DNA of 64,000 bases from Subtercola endophyticus (GCF_021044565.1 NZ_CP087997.1:3968001-4032000); one strand, 5' to 3'. Counted from the first letter of the stretch, positions 7,828-16,086 are shown. Translations and numbers: made by a program. Notes: generated by a model from the sequence alone, not told the origin.

Positions 7828-8970
7828 ATGACGAACAGCTACGCCGAAGCCGGGGTCGACACCGCCGCCGGAGACCTCGCGGTCGAACTCATGAAGTCTG
7901 CGGTTTCGAAGACGCACGGGCCCAACGTGTTCGGCGGGTTCGGCGGCTTCGCCGGGCTGTTCGACGTGTCGGCGCTGGCGTCGTACAAGCGCCCGTTGCT
8001 GGCTACCTCGACCGACGGCGTGGGCACCAAGGTCGCTATTGCCCAGGCCCTCGACAAGCACGACACCATCGGGCAAGACCTGGTGGGAATGGTGGTCGAC
8101 GACATCGTGGTGGTCGGCGCCCGGCCGCTGTTCATGACGGATTACATCGCCTGCGGCAAGGTCGTTCCCGCCCGCATCGCCGACATCGTGGCCGGTATCG
8201 CGCGCGGGTGCGCCGCGACCGGAACGGCTCTGGTCGGGGGCGAGACGGCCGAGCATCCGGGGCTGCTGGGGCCCGACGATTACGATGTGGCGGGTGCTGC
8301 GACCGGTGTGGTCGAAGCGGATGCCCTGCTCGGCCCCGAGCGCGTCGCCTCCGGCGACGTGGTGCTGGCGCTCGAGTCGTCCGGCCTGCACTCGAACGGA
8401 TTCTCGCTCGTGCGGCACATTCTGGCCGGTGCCGGGGTGTCGTACACCTCGGTTTCGGATGATCTGGGCGGCGTGGTGGGCGAAGTGCTGCTGGAGCCGA
8501 CGCGCCTGTACACGTCGCCGCTGCTGCGGCTGATCGGGGGTACGCCGGGGTTCGCCGCGGAGCCGCGTGCCGGTTATGACATCGCCGTGCATCCGGGGTC
8601 GGTGCATGCACTCAGTCACGTGACAGGTGGGGGCATCGCGGCGAACCTGGCGCGGGTGCTTCCGCGCGGCTCGTGGGTCGAGGTGGATCGGTCGACGTGG
8701 TCGCCGCTGCCGGTGTTCCGGGTGCTGAGCGAGTGGGCCGGCTCGACGCTGGAGTCTGCTGAGGGTACGTGGAACCTCGGCATCGGCATGATCGCGATCG
8801 TCGCGCCCGAGGCTGCGCACGCCGTCACGGCGGCGCTCACCGCAGACGGCATCCGCACCTGGCAGGTCGGCACCGTCAGCACAGCGCCGCGCGACTTCAC
8901 CGGCTTCGAGCAGGGCGCCAAGGGTGTCGACGGCGGCGCGGTGCGCCTCACCGGCAGCTACGCACGCTGA
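7828..8970 (+). CDS. purM: Phosphoribosylformylglycinamidine cyclo-ligase (AIR synthetase)
   Basis: The predicted protein has 380 residues and closes the imidazole ring (FGAM + ATP to AIR), step 5 of purine synthesis. Family landmarks: SYAEAGVDTAAGD at the N-terminus, FGGFAGLFD, STDGVGTKVAIA (ATP-binding loop), DLVGMVVDDIVVVGARPLFMTDYIA, ALVGGETAEHPG, ALESSGLHSNGFSLVR, and HVTGGGIAANLARVLP near the C-terminus. Length is slightly above the usual ~345. The gene is divergent from the phytase-like gene and convergent with purDC; a stem-loop separates purM from purDC. Confidence 0.96.
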   Translation: MTNSYAEAGVDTAAGDLAVELMKSAVSKTHGPNVFGGFGGFAGLFDVSALASYKRPLLATSTDGVGTKVAIAQALDKHDTIGQDLVGMVVDDIVVVGARPLFMTDYIACGKVVPARIADIVAGIARGCAATGTALVGGETAEHPGLLGPDDYDVAGAATGVVEADALLGPERVASGDVVLALESSGLHSNGFSLVRHILAGAGVSYTSVSDDLGGVVGEVLLEPTRLYTSPLLRLIGGTPGFAAEPRAGYDIAVHPGSVHALSHVTGGGIAANLARVLPRGSWVEVDRSTWSPLPVFRVLSEWAGSTLESAEGTWNLGIGMIAIVAPEAAHAVTAALTADGIRTWQVGTVSTAPRDFTGFEQGAKGVDGGAVRLTGSYAR

Positions 8971-8991
8971 CTTCCGGCCGGGGCCGTCGAC

Positions 8992-9052
8992 AACTAAGGA
9001 AATACGATCAGCCGAACCACTATGTGGCGCGGCGCACGGTATTTCCTTAGTT
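8992..9052. terminator. Perfect 14-bp inverted repeat between purM and purDC
   Basis: AACTAAGGAAATAC (8992-9005) and GTATTTCCTTAGTT (9039-9052) are exact reverse complements around a 33-base loop. The site lies between convergent genes, so a bidirectional terminator role is likely. The loop is longer than in a classical intrinsic terminator and the AT-rich arms stand out from the surrounding GC-rich DNA. Confidence 0.6.
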
Positions 9053-9076
9053 ATCGAGCCGTTCGAGCAGGAACAG

Positions 9077-11410
9077 TCAGGCGGGGGAGCCCGTGAGGCG
9101 CTCGATGAGCTCGCGGTAGCGGCCGGCGGTGCGCTCGACGATTTCGGGCGGAAGTGCCGGAGGAGTGCCCGTCTTGTCCCAGTTGGCGGCGAGCCAGTTG
9201 CGCACGATCTGCTTGTCGAAGCTCGCGGTGCGGTCGCCCGAGCCGTAGGCCGCCGCATCCCAGTATCGTGACGAGTCACTCGTCAGCACTTCGTCGGCGA
9301 GGGTGATGTCGCCCGTGACGCGGTCGGCGCCGAACTCGAACTTCGTGTCGGCGAGAATGATGCCGCGCGTCTCGGCCAGCTCCGCGGCACGGGCGTAGAT
9401 GCCGAGCGAGAGCCCGCGCAGCTCGGCCGCGACCTCGGGCCCGACCAGCTCGATGGTGCGCTCGTAGGTGATGTTCTCGTCGTGCTCGCCGAGGTCGGCC
9501 TTGAACGCCGGCGTGTAGATCGGCGTCGGCAGTTTGTCGCCGTCGCTCAGCCCGGGCGGCAACCCGATTCCGCAGACGCTCTGCGTGGCCTGGTATTCGA
9601 CCCAGCCGCTGCCCGACAGATAGCCGCGAACCACGCACTCGATGGGGTACATCTCGAGCGACTTCACCACCATCGACCGCTCGGCGACATCGGCGGGAAC
9701 GGTCGGCAGAACGATTCCGCCCACCTCACGATCGTTGCTCAGCACGTGGTTCGCGAATCCCTCGAGCTGCTCGAACCACCACCGGCTGAGCGTCGTGAGC
9801 AGTGCACCTTTGCTCGGGATGCCCGGCTCGAGTACGTAGTCGAACGCACTCACTCGGTCACTGGCCACGACCAGCAGCGCCGGAGCCTCGGCCAGCGCCG
9901 CACCGATGTCGCGAGCCACGTCGGTGCCGGCGGAGTGGCGCCCGGCACCACGTGGGTCGCTGTGCTCTGCGTTCACGGCGCCGCCTGCTTTCCCGGCGCC
10001 CGCTGCCGGCACGTAGATGTCGCGCACCTTGCCCGAGTACACGTGCTGCCAGCCCTCGATGACGGCCGGTGCCGCAGTGTCGCTCCTCACCGCAGAGGCG
10101 GCGCCGGGCGCGAGCGACTCGTCGACGCGGGAGGCGATGTCCGTGCGCGATTGACCACCCTCGAGTCGGATCTCGCCGAGGGCCTGGTACGCGCGGCGTC
10201 GCGCTTCTGCGAAACCGTCGCCGAGGGCTACGACGCTGAGCACGCGGCCTCCGGTGGTGATGAGCCGATCATCCTGAACCGCGGTAGCGGCATGCGCGAG
10301 GTGCACGCCCTCGACGGCAGCGGCCGCCTCGAGCCCGGTGAGTTCGCGGCCGGTGACGGGGGTGTCGGGGTAGTTCTCGCTGGCCAGCACGACGGTGATC
10401 GCACTCTGCGGCGAGAAGGTGGGGGGTGCGATGGTGGCGAGGGTTCCGGTGGCGGCAGCGAGCAACAACTCGCTCAGCGGAGTCTGCAGCCGGGGCAGCA
10501 CGACCTGCGTCTCGGGGTCGCCGAAGCGGGCGTTGAACTCGATGACGCGGATTCCGGCGGGGGTGAGAATGAGGCCGCAATAGAGCAGGCCGATGAACGG
10601 GGTGCCTTCGTGCGCGAGCTGACGGATGGTCGGCAGCGCGATCGAAACCAGAACCTCGTTGACGAAGGCCTCTTCGCTCTCGAACTCGTCATCGAGCCAG
10701 GGCAGCGGCGAGTAGGCGCCCATGCCGCCGGTGTTGGGCCCCTCGTCGCCGTCACGCAGACGCTTGTAGTCTTGCGCGGGTGAGAGCGGCACGACCGTGT
10801 GCCCGTCGCTGACGAAGAACAACGACACCTCTTGGCCGTCGAGAAACTCTTCGATGAGCACGTCGCCGTGCGCGAGCCACGACTCGGCGTGCGCGAGGGC
10901 GGCGGCGCGGTCTTCGGTGACGAGTACGCCCTTGCCGGCAGCGAGGCCGTCGGCCTTCACTACATAGGGGGCACCGAAGGCGTCGAGTGTCTTCTCGACA
11001 TCGCCCGTCGTGGCGGCACGGGAGGCGCGGCCGGTCGGGATGCCCGCTGCCTCCATGATGCGTTTCGCGAAGGTCTTGCTGCCTTCGAGAGCGGCGGCGG
11101 CACTGCCCGGGCCGAAGACAGCCACGCCGTGACTGCGCACCGCGTCTGCGACGCCGGCGACGAGTGGAGCTTCGGGGCCGATGACCACGAGTTCGATGCC
11201 GTTCTCGTTGACGAAGTTCGTGACGGCTGCAGGGTCGTTCGGGTCGATCGGGCGCGTTTCGACGTCGACGGCGATGCCGGCGTTGCCGGGGGCGACGATG
11301 ATCTCGTGCGTGATCCCGTGCGTTGTCCCGTGCGATTGGCCCTCTTCTGCCAGCAGCGCGGTAACGATGGCGTGCTCACGAGCACCGGAGCCGAGAACAA
11401 GAATCTTCAC
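9077..11410 (-). CDS. purD-purC: Fused phosphoribosylamine-glycine ligase / SAICAR synthase (PurD-PurC)
   Basis: The predicted protein has 777 residues in one uninterrupted frame. Residues ~1-425 are PurD (GAR synthetase, ATP-grasp): KILVLGSGAREHA, APGNAGIA, VVIGPEAPLVAGVAD, VFGPG, YVVKADGLAAGKGV, GPNTGGMGAYSP, VIEFNARFGDPETQ. A Ser/Ala-rich linker (~428-450) leads into PurC (SAICAR synthase, ~451-777): HVYSGKVRDIYV, ASDRVSAFDYVL, IPSKGALLTTLS, VVRGYLSGSGW, GLSDGDKLPTPIYTPAFK, ILADTKFEFG, SSRYWD. Step 2 and step 8 of IMP synthesis would thus sit on one chain; the two enzymes are normally separate. The GTG start at 11410 follows TAGAAT by six bases (probable leaderless mRNA). Neighbouring purF and purM support the assignment. 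Confidence 0.93.
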   Translation of the reverse strand: MKILVLGSGAREHAIVTALLAEEGQSHGTTHGITHEIIVAPGNAGIAVDVETRPIDPNDPAAVTNFVNENGIELVVIGPEAPLVAGVADAVRSHGVAVFGPGSAAAALEGSKTFAKRIMEAAGIPTGRASRAATTGDVEKTLDAFGAPYVVKADGLAAGKGVLVTEDRAAALAHAESWLAHGDVLIEEFLDGQEVSLFFVSDGHTVVPLSPAQDYKRLRDGDEGPNTGGMGAYSPLPWLDDEFESEEAFVNEVLVSIALPTIRQLAHEGTPFIGLLYCGLILTPAGIRVIEFNARFGDPETQVVLPRLQTPLSELLLAAATGTLATIAPPTFSPQSAITVVLASENYPDTPVTGRELTGLEAAAAVEGVHLAHAATAVQDDRLITTGGRVLSVVALGDGFAEARRRAYQALGEIRLEGGQSRTDIASRVDESLAPGAASAVRSDTAAPAVIEGWQHVYSGKVRDIYVPAAGAGKAGGAVNAEHSDPRGAGRHSAGTDVARDIGAALAEAPALLVVASDRVSAFDYVLEPGIPSKGALLTTLSRWWFEQLEGFANHVLSNDREVGGIVLPTVPADVAERSMVVKSLEMYPIECVVRGYLSGSGWVEYQATQSVCGIGLPPGLSDGDKLPTPIYTPAFKADLGEHDENITYERTIELVGPEVAAELRGLSLGIYARAAELAETRGIILADTKFEFGADRVTGDITLADEVLTSDSSRYWDAAAYGSGDRTASFDKQIVRNWLAANWDKTGTPPALPPEIVERTAGRYRELIERLTGSPA

Positions 11411-11416
11411 TCGACG

Positions 11417-11422
11417 ATTCTA
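11417..11422 (-). promoter_or_regulatory. -10 box of a leaderless purDC promoter
   Basis: TAGAAT on the minus strand is followed by CGTCGA and the GTG start codon at 11410. The six-base gap places transcription initiation at the start codon; no Shine-Dalgarno sequence is present. Confidence 0.6.
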
Positions 11423-11530
11423 GGGTGGGGCATGCGCGAAAACTTTTTCGAGAGATTTGTGAAAGTGGCGTAATGGATCGTGGCATGCGCGCTCTCTTAT
11501 TCATGTGAGGCGGTCAATGCCTCGCAGACG

Positions 11531-11670
11531 TCGTGTGGCGGGGCTGTATCCCCCCTAGCAGTTCCGCCACACGAACACCCACGAACTCGTGCGGTGGCGG
11601 GCGCCCCCGGCCTGCCGCCGCACGAACCAGCTCGTGCGGCCTGAGCCCCCCCGCCTCAGCGCCGCACGAA
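11531..11670. repeat. Array of three consecutive GC-rich hairpins in the purDC-scp gap
   Basis: Within the 402-base gene-free stretch 11411-11812 three inverted repeats follow each other. The first pairs 11531-11541 (TCGTGTGGCGG) exactly with 11564-11574. The second pairs CGTGCGGTGGCGGG with CCTGCCGCCGCACG (two mismatches) at about 11588-11624. The third pairs CTCGTGCGGC..CTGAG with CTCAG..GCCGCACGA at about 11631-11670. All share a CGTG(C/T)GG core. The rest of the gap (11671-11800) is GC-rich with further partial copies (CCGCCACACGGA near 11759) and no convincing gene. Confidence 0.65.
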
Positions 11671-11800
11671 CCTTTCGCGGGGCGGGTTGCCATCCCCCAG
11701 CCCGCTCCGCGGAAGCACCCTGCCGTGTTCGGCCGGCACGGCCTCGCTACGCGGAGCCCGCCACACGGAGTCCCGCCGCGCGAGGGCGCGCCCCACTGGC

Positions 11801-11806
11801 TAGCCT
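11801..11806 (+). promoter_or_regulatory. -10 box of a leaderless promoter (SCP ortholog)
   Basis: TAGCCT is followed by TGAGGC and then ATG 11813, a six-base gap. Confidence 0.5.
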
Positions 11807-11812
11807 TGAGGC

Positions 11813-12310
11813 ATGGCAAGGGCACGAATCTCCGACTCGGTGGGGCTCGCGGCCGTCGCAGCGGCTCTGCCAGCTCTCCCAGCTCTCCCCGAAGTCGGTT
11901 CCGAGCGCGAGGCGGTTGCCCCCGAGCATCCGGTCGCCCCGGTCGCAGGCGGCGGGGTAGTCGGCGGCGGCCCTGATCGGCAGGCGGTCGTCGGCGGCGG
12001 GCCCGATCGTCAGACGCTCGCTACCGCGGTGCGCTACACGCTGCAGTTGCTCGCCGAACGGGCGAAGGGCAATACCGTTGAAGTTCGGGTACCTCCGTTC
12101 GGCGCTGTGCAGTGCATCGAGGGGCCCGGGCACACTCGCGGCACACCGCCGAACGTGGTCGAGACCGATGCGCAGACCTGGCTCGCGCTCGTCACGGGCT
12201 CCCTCGAGTGGATGCCCGGGGTCGAGTCCGGCCGCATCCATGCCTCGGGTCAGCGCGCCGACCTGCGCGGCTACATCCCGCTCACCGGCCTGCCCCGCCC
12301 CGTGGCCTGA
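11813..12310 (+). CDS. Bacterial sterol carrier protein (SCP) ortholog
   Basis: The predicted protein has 165 residues. After an Ala/Pro/Gly-rich N-terminal ~60 residues comes the conserved actinobacterial SCP-ortholog domain: ATAVRYTLQLLAERAKG, VEVRVPPFGAVQCIEG, HTRGTPPNVVETDAQTW, ASGQRADLRGYIPL. Family members are annotated as sterol carrier family proteins and are frequently found beside purine genes, as here with purDC upstream. No ligand or activity is established from sequence. Two GGGPDRQ-type repeats sit in the linker before the domain. The ATG at 11813 gives the shortest complete domain and has a -10 box six bases upstream. Confidence 0.8.
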   Translation: MARARISDSVGLAAVAAALPALPALPEVGSEREAVAPEHPVAPVAGGGVVGGGPDRQAVVGGGPDRQTLATAVRYTLQLLAERAKGNTVEVRVPPFGAVQCIEGPGHTRGTPPNVVETDAQTWLALVTGSLEWMPGVESGRIHASGQRADLRGYIPLTGLPRPVA

Positions 12311-12334
12311 GCACCCCAGCCCGAGGCGCCGACG

Positions 12335-12378
12335 TTTGGCGCACGCGCGGTAGTTCGAACCGGTGCATATGCGCCAAA
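12335..12378. repeat. Inverted repeat enclosing a GCGGTAGTTCGAACC copy
   Basis: TTTGGCGCA (12335-12343) and TGCGCCAAA (12370-12378) are exact complements around a 26-base loop. The loop contains GCGGTAGTTCGAACC at 12347-12361, identical to the last copy of the array at 1741-1831. It follows the SCP ortholog stop and may terminate its transcript. Confidence 0.6.
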
Positions 12379-12488
12379 AGTGCGCGCTTCGGCTCGCACT
12401 CGGCGCCGGAGTCGTTGCGCGATTCACGCCGCAGTCGATTCCCCCCCAGTCACCGGCCCGTCCTACCGCGGCGAGTGCTCGGCCGCGT

Positions 12489-12546
12489 CGCGCAGTTCGG
12501 AGCATCCGCGCCCGCGCGAGCAGCAGCGGTTGAACCGAACTGCGCG
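12489..12546. repeat. Perfect 12-bp inverted repeat with 34-base loop
   Basis: CGCGCAGTTCGG (12489-12500) and CCGAACTGCGCG (12535-12546) are exact complements. It lies in the 359-base gene-free stretch 12311-12669, of which the rest shows no gene, RNA or promoter that I can support. Size and loop length resemble the repeats at 8992-9052 and 12335-12378. Confidence 0.6.
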
Positions 12547-12669
12547 CCTTGGGTGAGTGATGGCGGTACGTCGTCGCGAATCGGCTCGCATGGGCGCGGG
12601 CGTGCGCTCGAGGGCGGCGAGCGGGGCGACCTTGTCGCTCGCAGGATGCCCGCGGCAAGTGCTGCGACA

Positions 12670-13239
12670 ATGGAAGACGTGAGCGACACCCCTGAGCACC
12701 GCACCGCCGCGCGAAGTGCGCACGACGTCCAAACGCCGCACGACGGCGGAGATCGTGTCGTCGACGACGCACCCGTCACCGCCGCGCTGGCCAGCCCGAC
12801 TGCGGCAGCCGCTCCGGCCGCCACGGCCGCGGCCGGCGAATCGGTATTCGGTGGCGTCGGGCGCGGCAGCCGAGCCGACGCGGGGCCCGACGTCGAGACG
12901 GCGGTCGGCGACCAGACGACGACCGACGTCGAGACCGTCGTCGGTGACGACACCGTCACGATTCATCGTGCGCCGCGGTACTTGCGGTTTATGATCGCAG
13001 GCGGCGTGGTGGGTGTTGTCGTCGCGCTGATCTTGACGTTCTCGTTCCCCGAGCCTGCCGGATTCGATTTCTCACAGGTGTTCGGGTTTCTGGCGCTGTT
13101 CTGCGGAGTCGTCGGGTTCGCGCTCGGTGCCGTCGTCGCATTGCTGGTCGATCGTGCCTCACGGCGGGCAGCCAAGACCATCGTGGTCGAACGCGTCGAG
13201 GGCGGCGAAGAACTCGATGGGCAGACCTCGGATGACTAG
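12670..13239 (+). CDS. Two-helix membrane protein of unknown function
   Basis: The predicted protein has 189 residues from ATG 12670 (MEDVSDTPEH); GTG 12679 is an equally possible start three codons in. Residues ~1-105 are Ala/Asp/Val-rich and probably disordered. Then come HRAPRYLRF, two transmembrane helices (MIAGGVVGVVVALILTFSF and FLALFCGVVGFALGAVVALLV) separated by a short PEPAGFDFSQV loop, and a charged cytoplasmic tail (DRASRRAAKTIVVERVEGGEE). Proteins of this form occur near purD and DUF3073 genes in Micrococcales and are sometimes given misleading transporter names; no transport motif is visible. Function unknown. Confidence 0.65.
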   Translation: MEDVSDTPEHRTAARSAHDVQTPHDGGDRVVDDAPVTAALASPTAAAAPAATAAAGESVFGGVGRGSRADAGPDVETAVGDQTTTDVETVVGDDTVTIHRAPRYLRFMIAGGVVGVVVALILTFSFPEPAGFDFSQVFGFLALFCGVVGFALGAVVALLVDRASRRAAKTIVVERVEGGEELDGQTSDD

Positions 13240-13295
13240 GGTGACCCTGGCCGGCAAACCCTGCTGACTGCGGCGGTCAACCCATAGCTACTGCG

Positions 13296-13409
13296 GCAGC
13301 CGTTCTATGACGAGGCAGCCGTTCAACGACAAGGCAGCCGTTCAACGACCAAGCAGCCGTTCAACGACAAGGCAGCCGTTCAACGACCAAGCAGCCGTTC
13401 GGCGACCAA
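13296..13409. repeat. Six-copy 19-bp tandem array
   Basis: GCAGCCGTTCAACGACAAG-type units start at 13296, 13315, 13334, 13353, 13372 and 13391. The middle four copies alternate between endings ACAAG and ACCAA, giving a 38-bp higher-order period. The first and last units have two to three changes. It lies between the convergent two-helix membrane protein and the DUF3073 gene; the flanks 13240-13295 and 13410-13483 hold nothing else recognisable. The period equals that of the array at 1741-1831, though the sequence is different. Confidence 0.85.
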
Positions 13410-13483
13410 TCGACAGCTCCAACGACGAAGCCCCAGTTCAGGGGCGCGGCAAAACCAAGCCCCGCCGAACGACGCACCTCGGC

Positions 13484-13714
13484 TCAGGCGCGTTTCTGCT
13501 CGTCTGTCGGCACGTACTCGTCGAGTTCGTCGTCTAGTTCGAGGTCGTCGTCTAGATCGTCAGCGGTGTCGTATTTCGCCGCGAGGGCTGCGAAATCGGG
13601 CTCGGAGTGTGTTCCGAGTTCGCGTTCGAGTGCGCTGTAGTTGGTGTCGGGGCTGAAATACTTCAGCTCGCGCGCCACTTTGGTGTGCTTTGCTTTTTGA
13701 CGGCCGCGCCCCAT
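13484..13714 (-). CDS. DUF3073 domain protein
   Basis: The predicted protein has 76 residues from ATG 13714 (MGRGRQKAKHTKVARELKYF). That start was chosen because GAGGGGG lies six bases upstream and because family members begin MGRGRQKAKQTK. The body is a basic N-terminal helix, then DTNYSALERELG, then a very acidic tail (about 13 Asp/Glu of 21 around DDLDDDLELDDELDEYVP). DUF3073 proteins are small, actinobacteria-specific and commonly found near purM or purD; their function is unknown. The strong charge separation suggests nucleic-acid or ribosome contact, which is only a guess. Confidence 0.88.
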   Translation of the reverse strand: MGRGRQKAKHTKVARELKYFSPDTNYSALERELGTHSEPDFAALAAKYDTADDLDDDLELDDELDEYVPTDEQKRA

Positions 13715-13857
13715 GCGAGACCCCCTCACCTTTCGGGCCGGGGGATTGGAGCCACCCGGATGAGTTGAATACGTGAAAAACTAAGGGTCAGTTTAGCACG
13801 CGGCATCCGAGCATCTTCTGTCAACAGGCACTATCGTGCCCGGGCTTGACGCGTGGG

Positions 13858-16086
13858 CTAGGAGTCGTTCGAGGATGACGTCGCAGCAGCCTTCTCTTCG
13901 GCGGTCTGGCGAACGATCTTGGCCTCCGCCGACGCTCCGATCGACGCGCTAGACCCCGCTCCCGCCGTCGCGCCAGACGGCCCTCCCGCCGTCGGGCGCG
14001 ATCCCGTACCCGTACCCGTACCCGACCCCGCGCCCACACCGTTTTCGGACGCCGCCTTCGCCACCCACCGCGAATCCGGCGTCACAGTCGGCGTATAGGC
14101 CCGCTGCACGGGCCGCATGGGCTCACCCCGGCGTTCTTGACCGGGCAGCGGACGAGAGCGCCGCCCATAGATGAGCTCGCTGGAGTCGAGCAGCCAGGGC
14201 ACCAGCGCGATGGTCACACCGTGCACCAGCATCAGCCGGCGGTTCAGGCGGCGCGACTTGTGGTTGTGCAGCAGCGCCTCCCACCAGTGCCCGACGATGT
14301 AGATCGGCGTGTAGACGGTGACGACCTCGGAGCCGAATTCGCTGCGATGCTTCTTGATGTACCCGCAGAGCGGCTCGGCGACGTCGCGATACGGCGAATC
14401 GATGATGCGTAACGGTACAGCGATGTTCTGATCGGCCCACTCCCGCTCGAGCTGCCTGGTCTGCTCTTCGTCGATGGAGATGTGTACGGCCTCGAGGTTG
14501 CTGTGTTGCGCGGCGATGGCGTAGTCGAGCGCCTTCAGCACGGGTTTCTGCATACGCCCGACGAGCACGATGGCGTAGTCGCCCTTCGCGCCGAACGTGG
14601 TGACCGGGTCGACCTCGATCTCTTTGTTGACGTCGCGGTAATACCTATTGATGCCGAGCATGAACATGTACAGAACCGGCATGATCACGAACACCAGCCA
14701 CGCCCCGTGAGTGAACTTCGTGATGGTCACCACGATCAGCACGACGAACGTGAGCAGTGCGCCGAACGAATTGATGGTCAGGCTCCGGATGACCGCGGTG
14801 CGGTCGGGCGTGCCGCTTCGTAACAGGCGCACCCAGTGCACGATCATGCCCGTCTGCCCCAGGGTGAAGGAGACGAACACCCCGATGATGTACAGCTGGA
14901 TCAGGTTGGTCAGCGACGCCTGGTACACCAGCAGAATGGCGCACGCCGCGAGGGCCAGCAAGATCATGCCGTTCGAGAACACCAGGCGGTCGCCGCGGGT
15001 GAGCATGGCCTTCGGCGCATACGAGTCCTTGGCGAGCACCGAGCCGAGCAAGGGGAACCCGTTGAACGCCGTATTGGCTGCGAGCAGCAACACCGCCGCG
15101 GTGGCTGCCTGAATGATGTAGAACATGACGGAGCTGTTGCCGAACACCGCCGACGCCACCTGTGCCATGAGACTTCGCTGCGGCACGTTGGCGCAGTCGA
15201 CGAACCCGGTCAGTTCGCAGGCGTTCTCGGCGTAGTGCACGCCCGAGATGAGCGCGAGCGCGGTGAGTCCGGCGAACAGGGTGATGGCGATGCTGCCCAT
15301 CAGCAGCAGGGTGCGTTGAGCGTTCTGAATCTTGGGGCGGCGGAAGGCGGGAACGCCGTTGGCGATCGCTTCGACACCGGTGAGGGCAGAGCATCCACTC
15401 GAGAACGCACGCAACAGCAGCAGAATGACCGCGACCTGCCCGAGGCTCTGCGCTTGCACGCCGTAGTGCGCCGATTCGGCGACCGGGGGATGCCCGAGAG
15501 CAGTCTGGGTGAGCCCGACGATCACCATCAGCAGCACACTGCCCACGAAGATGTAGGTCGGAATGGCGAAGGCCTTGCTCGACTCGGCGACACCGCGGAG
15601 GTTGACGGCGGCCAGCAGCACGACGAAGCCGATGGCCATCTCGACACGGAAGTCGTTCAAGAACGGCAACGCAGAGATGATGTTGTCGACACCAGAGGCG
15701 ACCGATACCGCGACGGTCAGAACGTAGTCGACGAGAAGCGCGGAGGCGACGACGAGCCCGGCCTTCTCGCCGAGGTTCTTGTGTGCGACCTCGTAGTCCC
15801 CGCCGCCCGAAGGGTAGGCCTTCACGAGCTGGCGGTACGAGGCGACGACGACGATCAGCAGCAGGATGACCGCGCCGGCCACGATGGGGGCGAACGAGAG
15901 GAATGCGAGCCCGCCGATGAGCAGAATCATCAGCAGTTCTTGCGGTGCGTAGGCGACGCTCGACAACGGGTCGCTCGCGAAGATGGGCAGTGCGAGGCGC
16001 TTGGGAAGAAGCTGCCCCTCCATCTTGTGGCTGGGCAGCGGGTCGCCGATTATCCAGCGTTTCGCAGACCTGGGTTCGTTAGTCAC
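13858..16086 (-). CDS. APC-family permease, KimA-like potassium transporter
   Basis: The predicted protein has 742 residues from GTG 16086 (VTNEPRSAKRWIIGDPLP); a TTG 36 bases upstream is also in frame but has no ribosome site. About 12 transmembrane helices follow, with LALPIFASDPLSSVAYAPQE, YPSGGGDYEVAHKNLGEKAG, SSGCSALTGVEAIANGVPAFR and LGQTGMIVHW. A cytoplasmic domain (~500-690) has YAIVLVGRMQKPVLKALDYAIA and VVTVYTPIYIVGHWWEALLHN, and the Gly/Ser/Ala-rich tail looks disordered. This matches the KimA group (K+/H+ symport; in Firmicutes inhibited by c-di-AMP), with general amino-acid permease as the alternative. A 15-base palindrome and TAGTGT lie just upstream. Confidence 0.82.
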   Translation of the reverse strand: MTNEPRSAKRWIIGDPLPSHKMEGQLLPKRLALPIFASDPLSSVAYAPQELLMILLIGGLAFLSFAPIVAGAVILLLIVVVASYRQLVKAYPSGGGDYEVAHKNLGEKAGLVVASALLVDYVLTVAVSVASGVDNIISALPFLNDFRVEMAIGFVVLLAAVNLRGVAESSKAFAIPTYIFVGSVLLMVIVGLTQTALGHPPVAESAHYGVQAQSLGQVAVILLLLRAFSSGCSALTGVEAIANGVPAFRRPKIQNAQRTLLLMGSIAITLFAGLTALALISGVHYAENACELTGFVDCANVPQRSLMAQVASAVFGNSSVMFYIIQAATAAVLLLAANTAFNGFPLLGSVLAKDSYAPKAMLTRGDRLVFSNGMILLALAACAILLVYQASLTNLIQLYIIGVFVSFTLGQTGMIVHWVRLLRSGTPDRTAVIRSLTINSFGALLTFVVLIVVTITKFTHGAWLVFVIMPVLYMFMLGINRYYRDVNKEIEVDPVTTFGAKGDYAIVLVGRMQKPVLKALDYAIAAQHSNLEAVHISIDEEQTRQLEREWADQNIAVPLRIIDSPYRDVAEPLCGYIKKHRSEFGSEVVTVYTPIYIVGHWWEALLHNHKSRRLNRRLMLVHGVTIALVPWLLDSSELIYGRRSRPLPGQERRGEPMRPVQRAYTPTVTPDSRWVAKAASENGVGAGSGTGTGTGSRPTAGGPSGATAGAGSSASIGASAEAKIVRQTAEEKAAATSSSNDS

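Noticed and set aside
7273..9279. 668-codon minus-strand frame across purM
   Set aside because: Antisense shadow of purM and of the phytase-like gene start in high-GC DNA; no domain and no ribosome site.
9077..11410. PurD-PurC fusion as an artefact of a missing stop
   Set aside because: The joint is a ~20-residue linker of normal codon use, not a direct read-through into a leader; no internal start with ribosome site is obvious. Kept as a real fusion, with the caveat given in the finding.
13296..13409. 19-bp array as a CRISPR
   Set aside because: Units are directly adjacent with no unique spacers and no cas genes are near.
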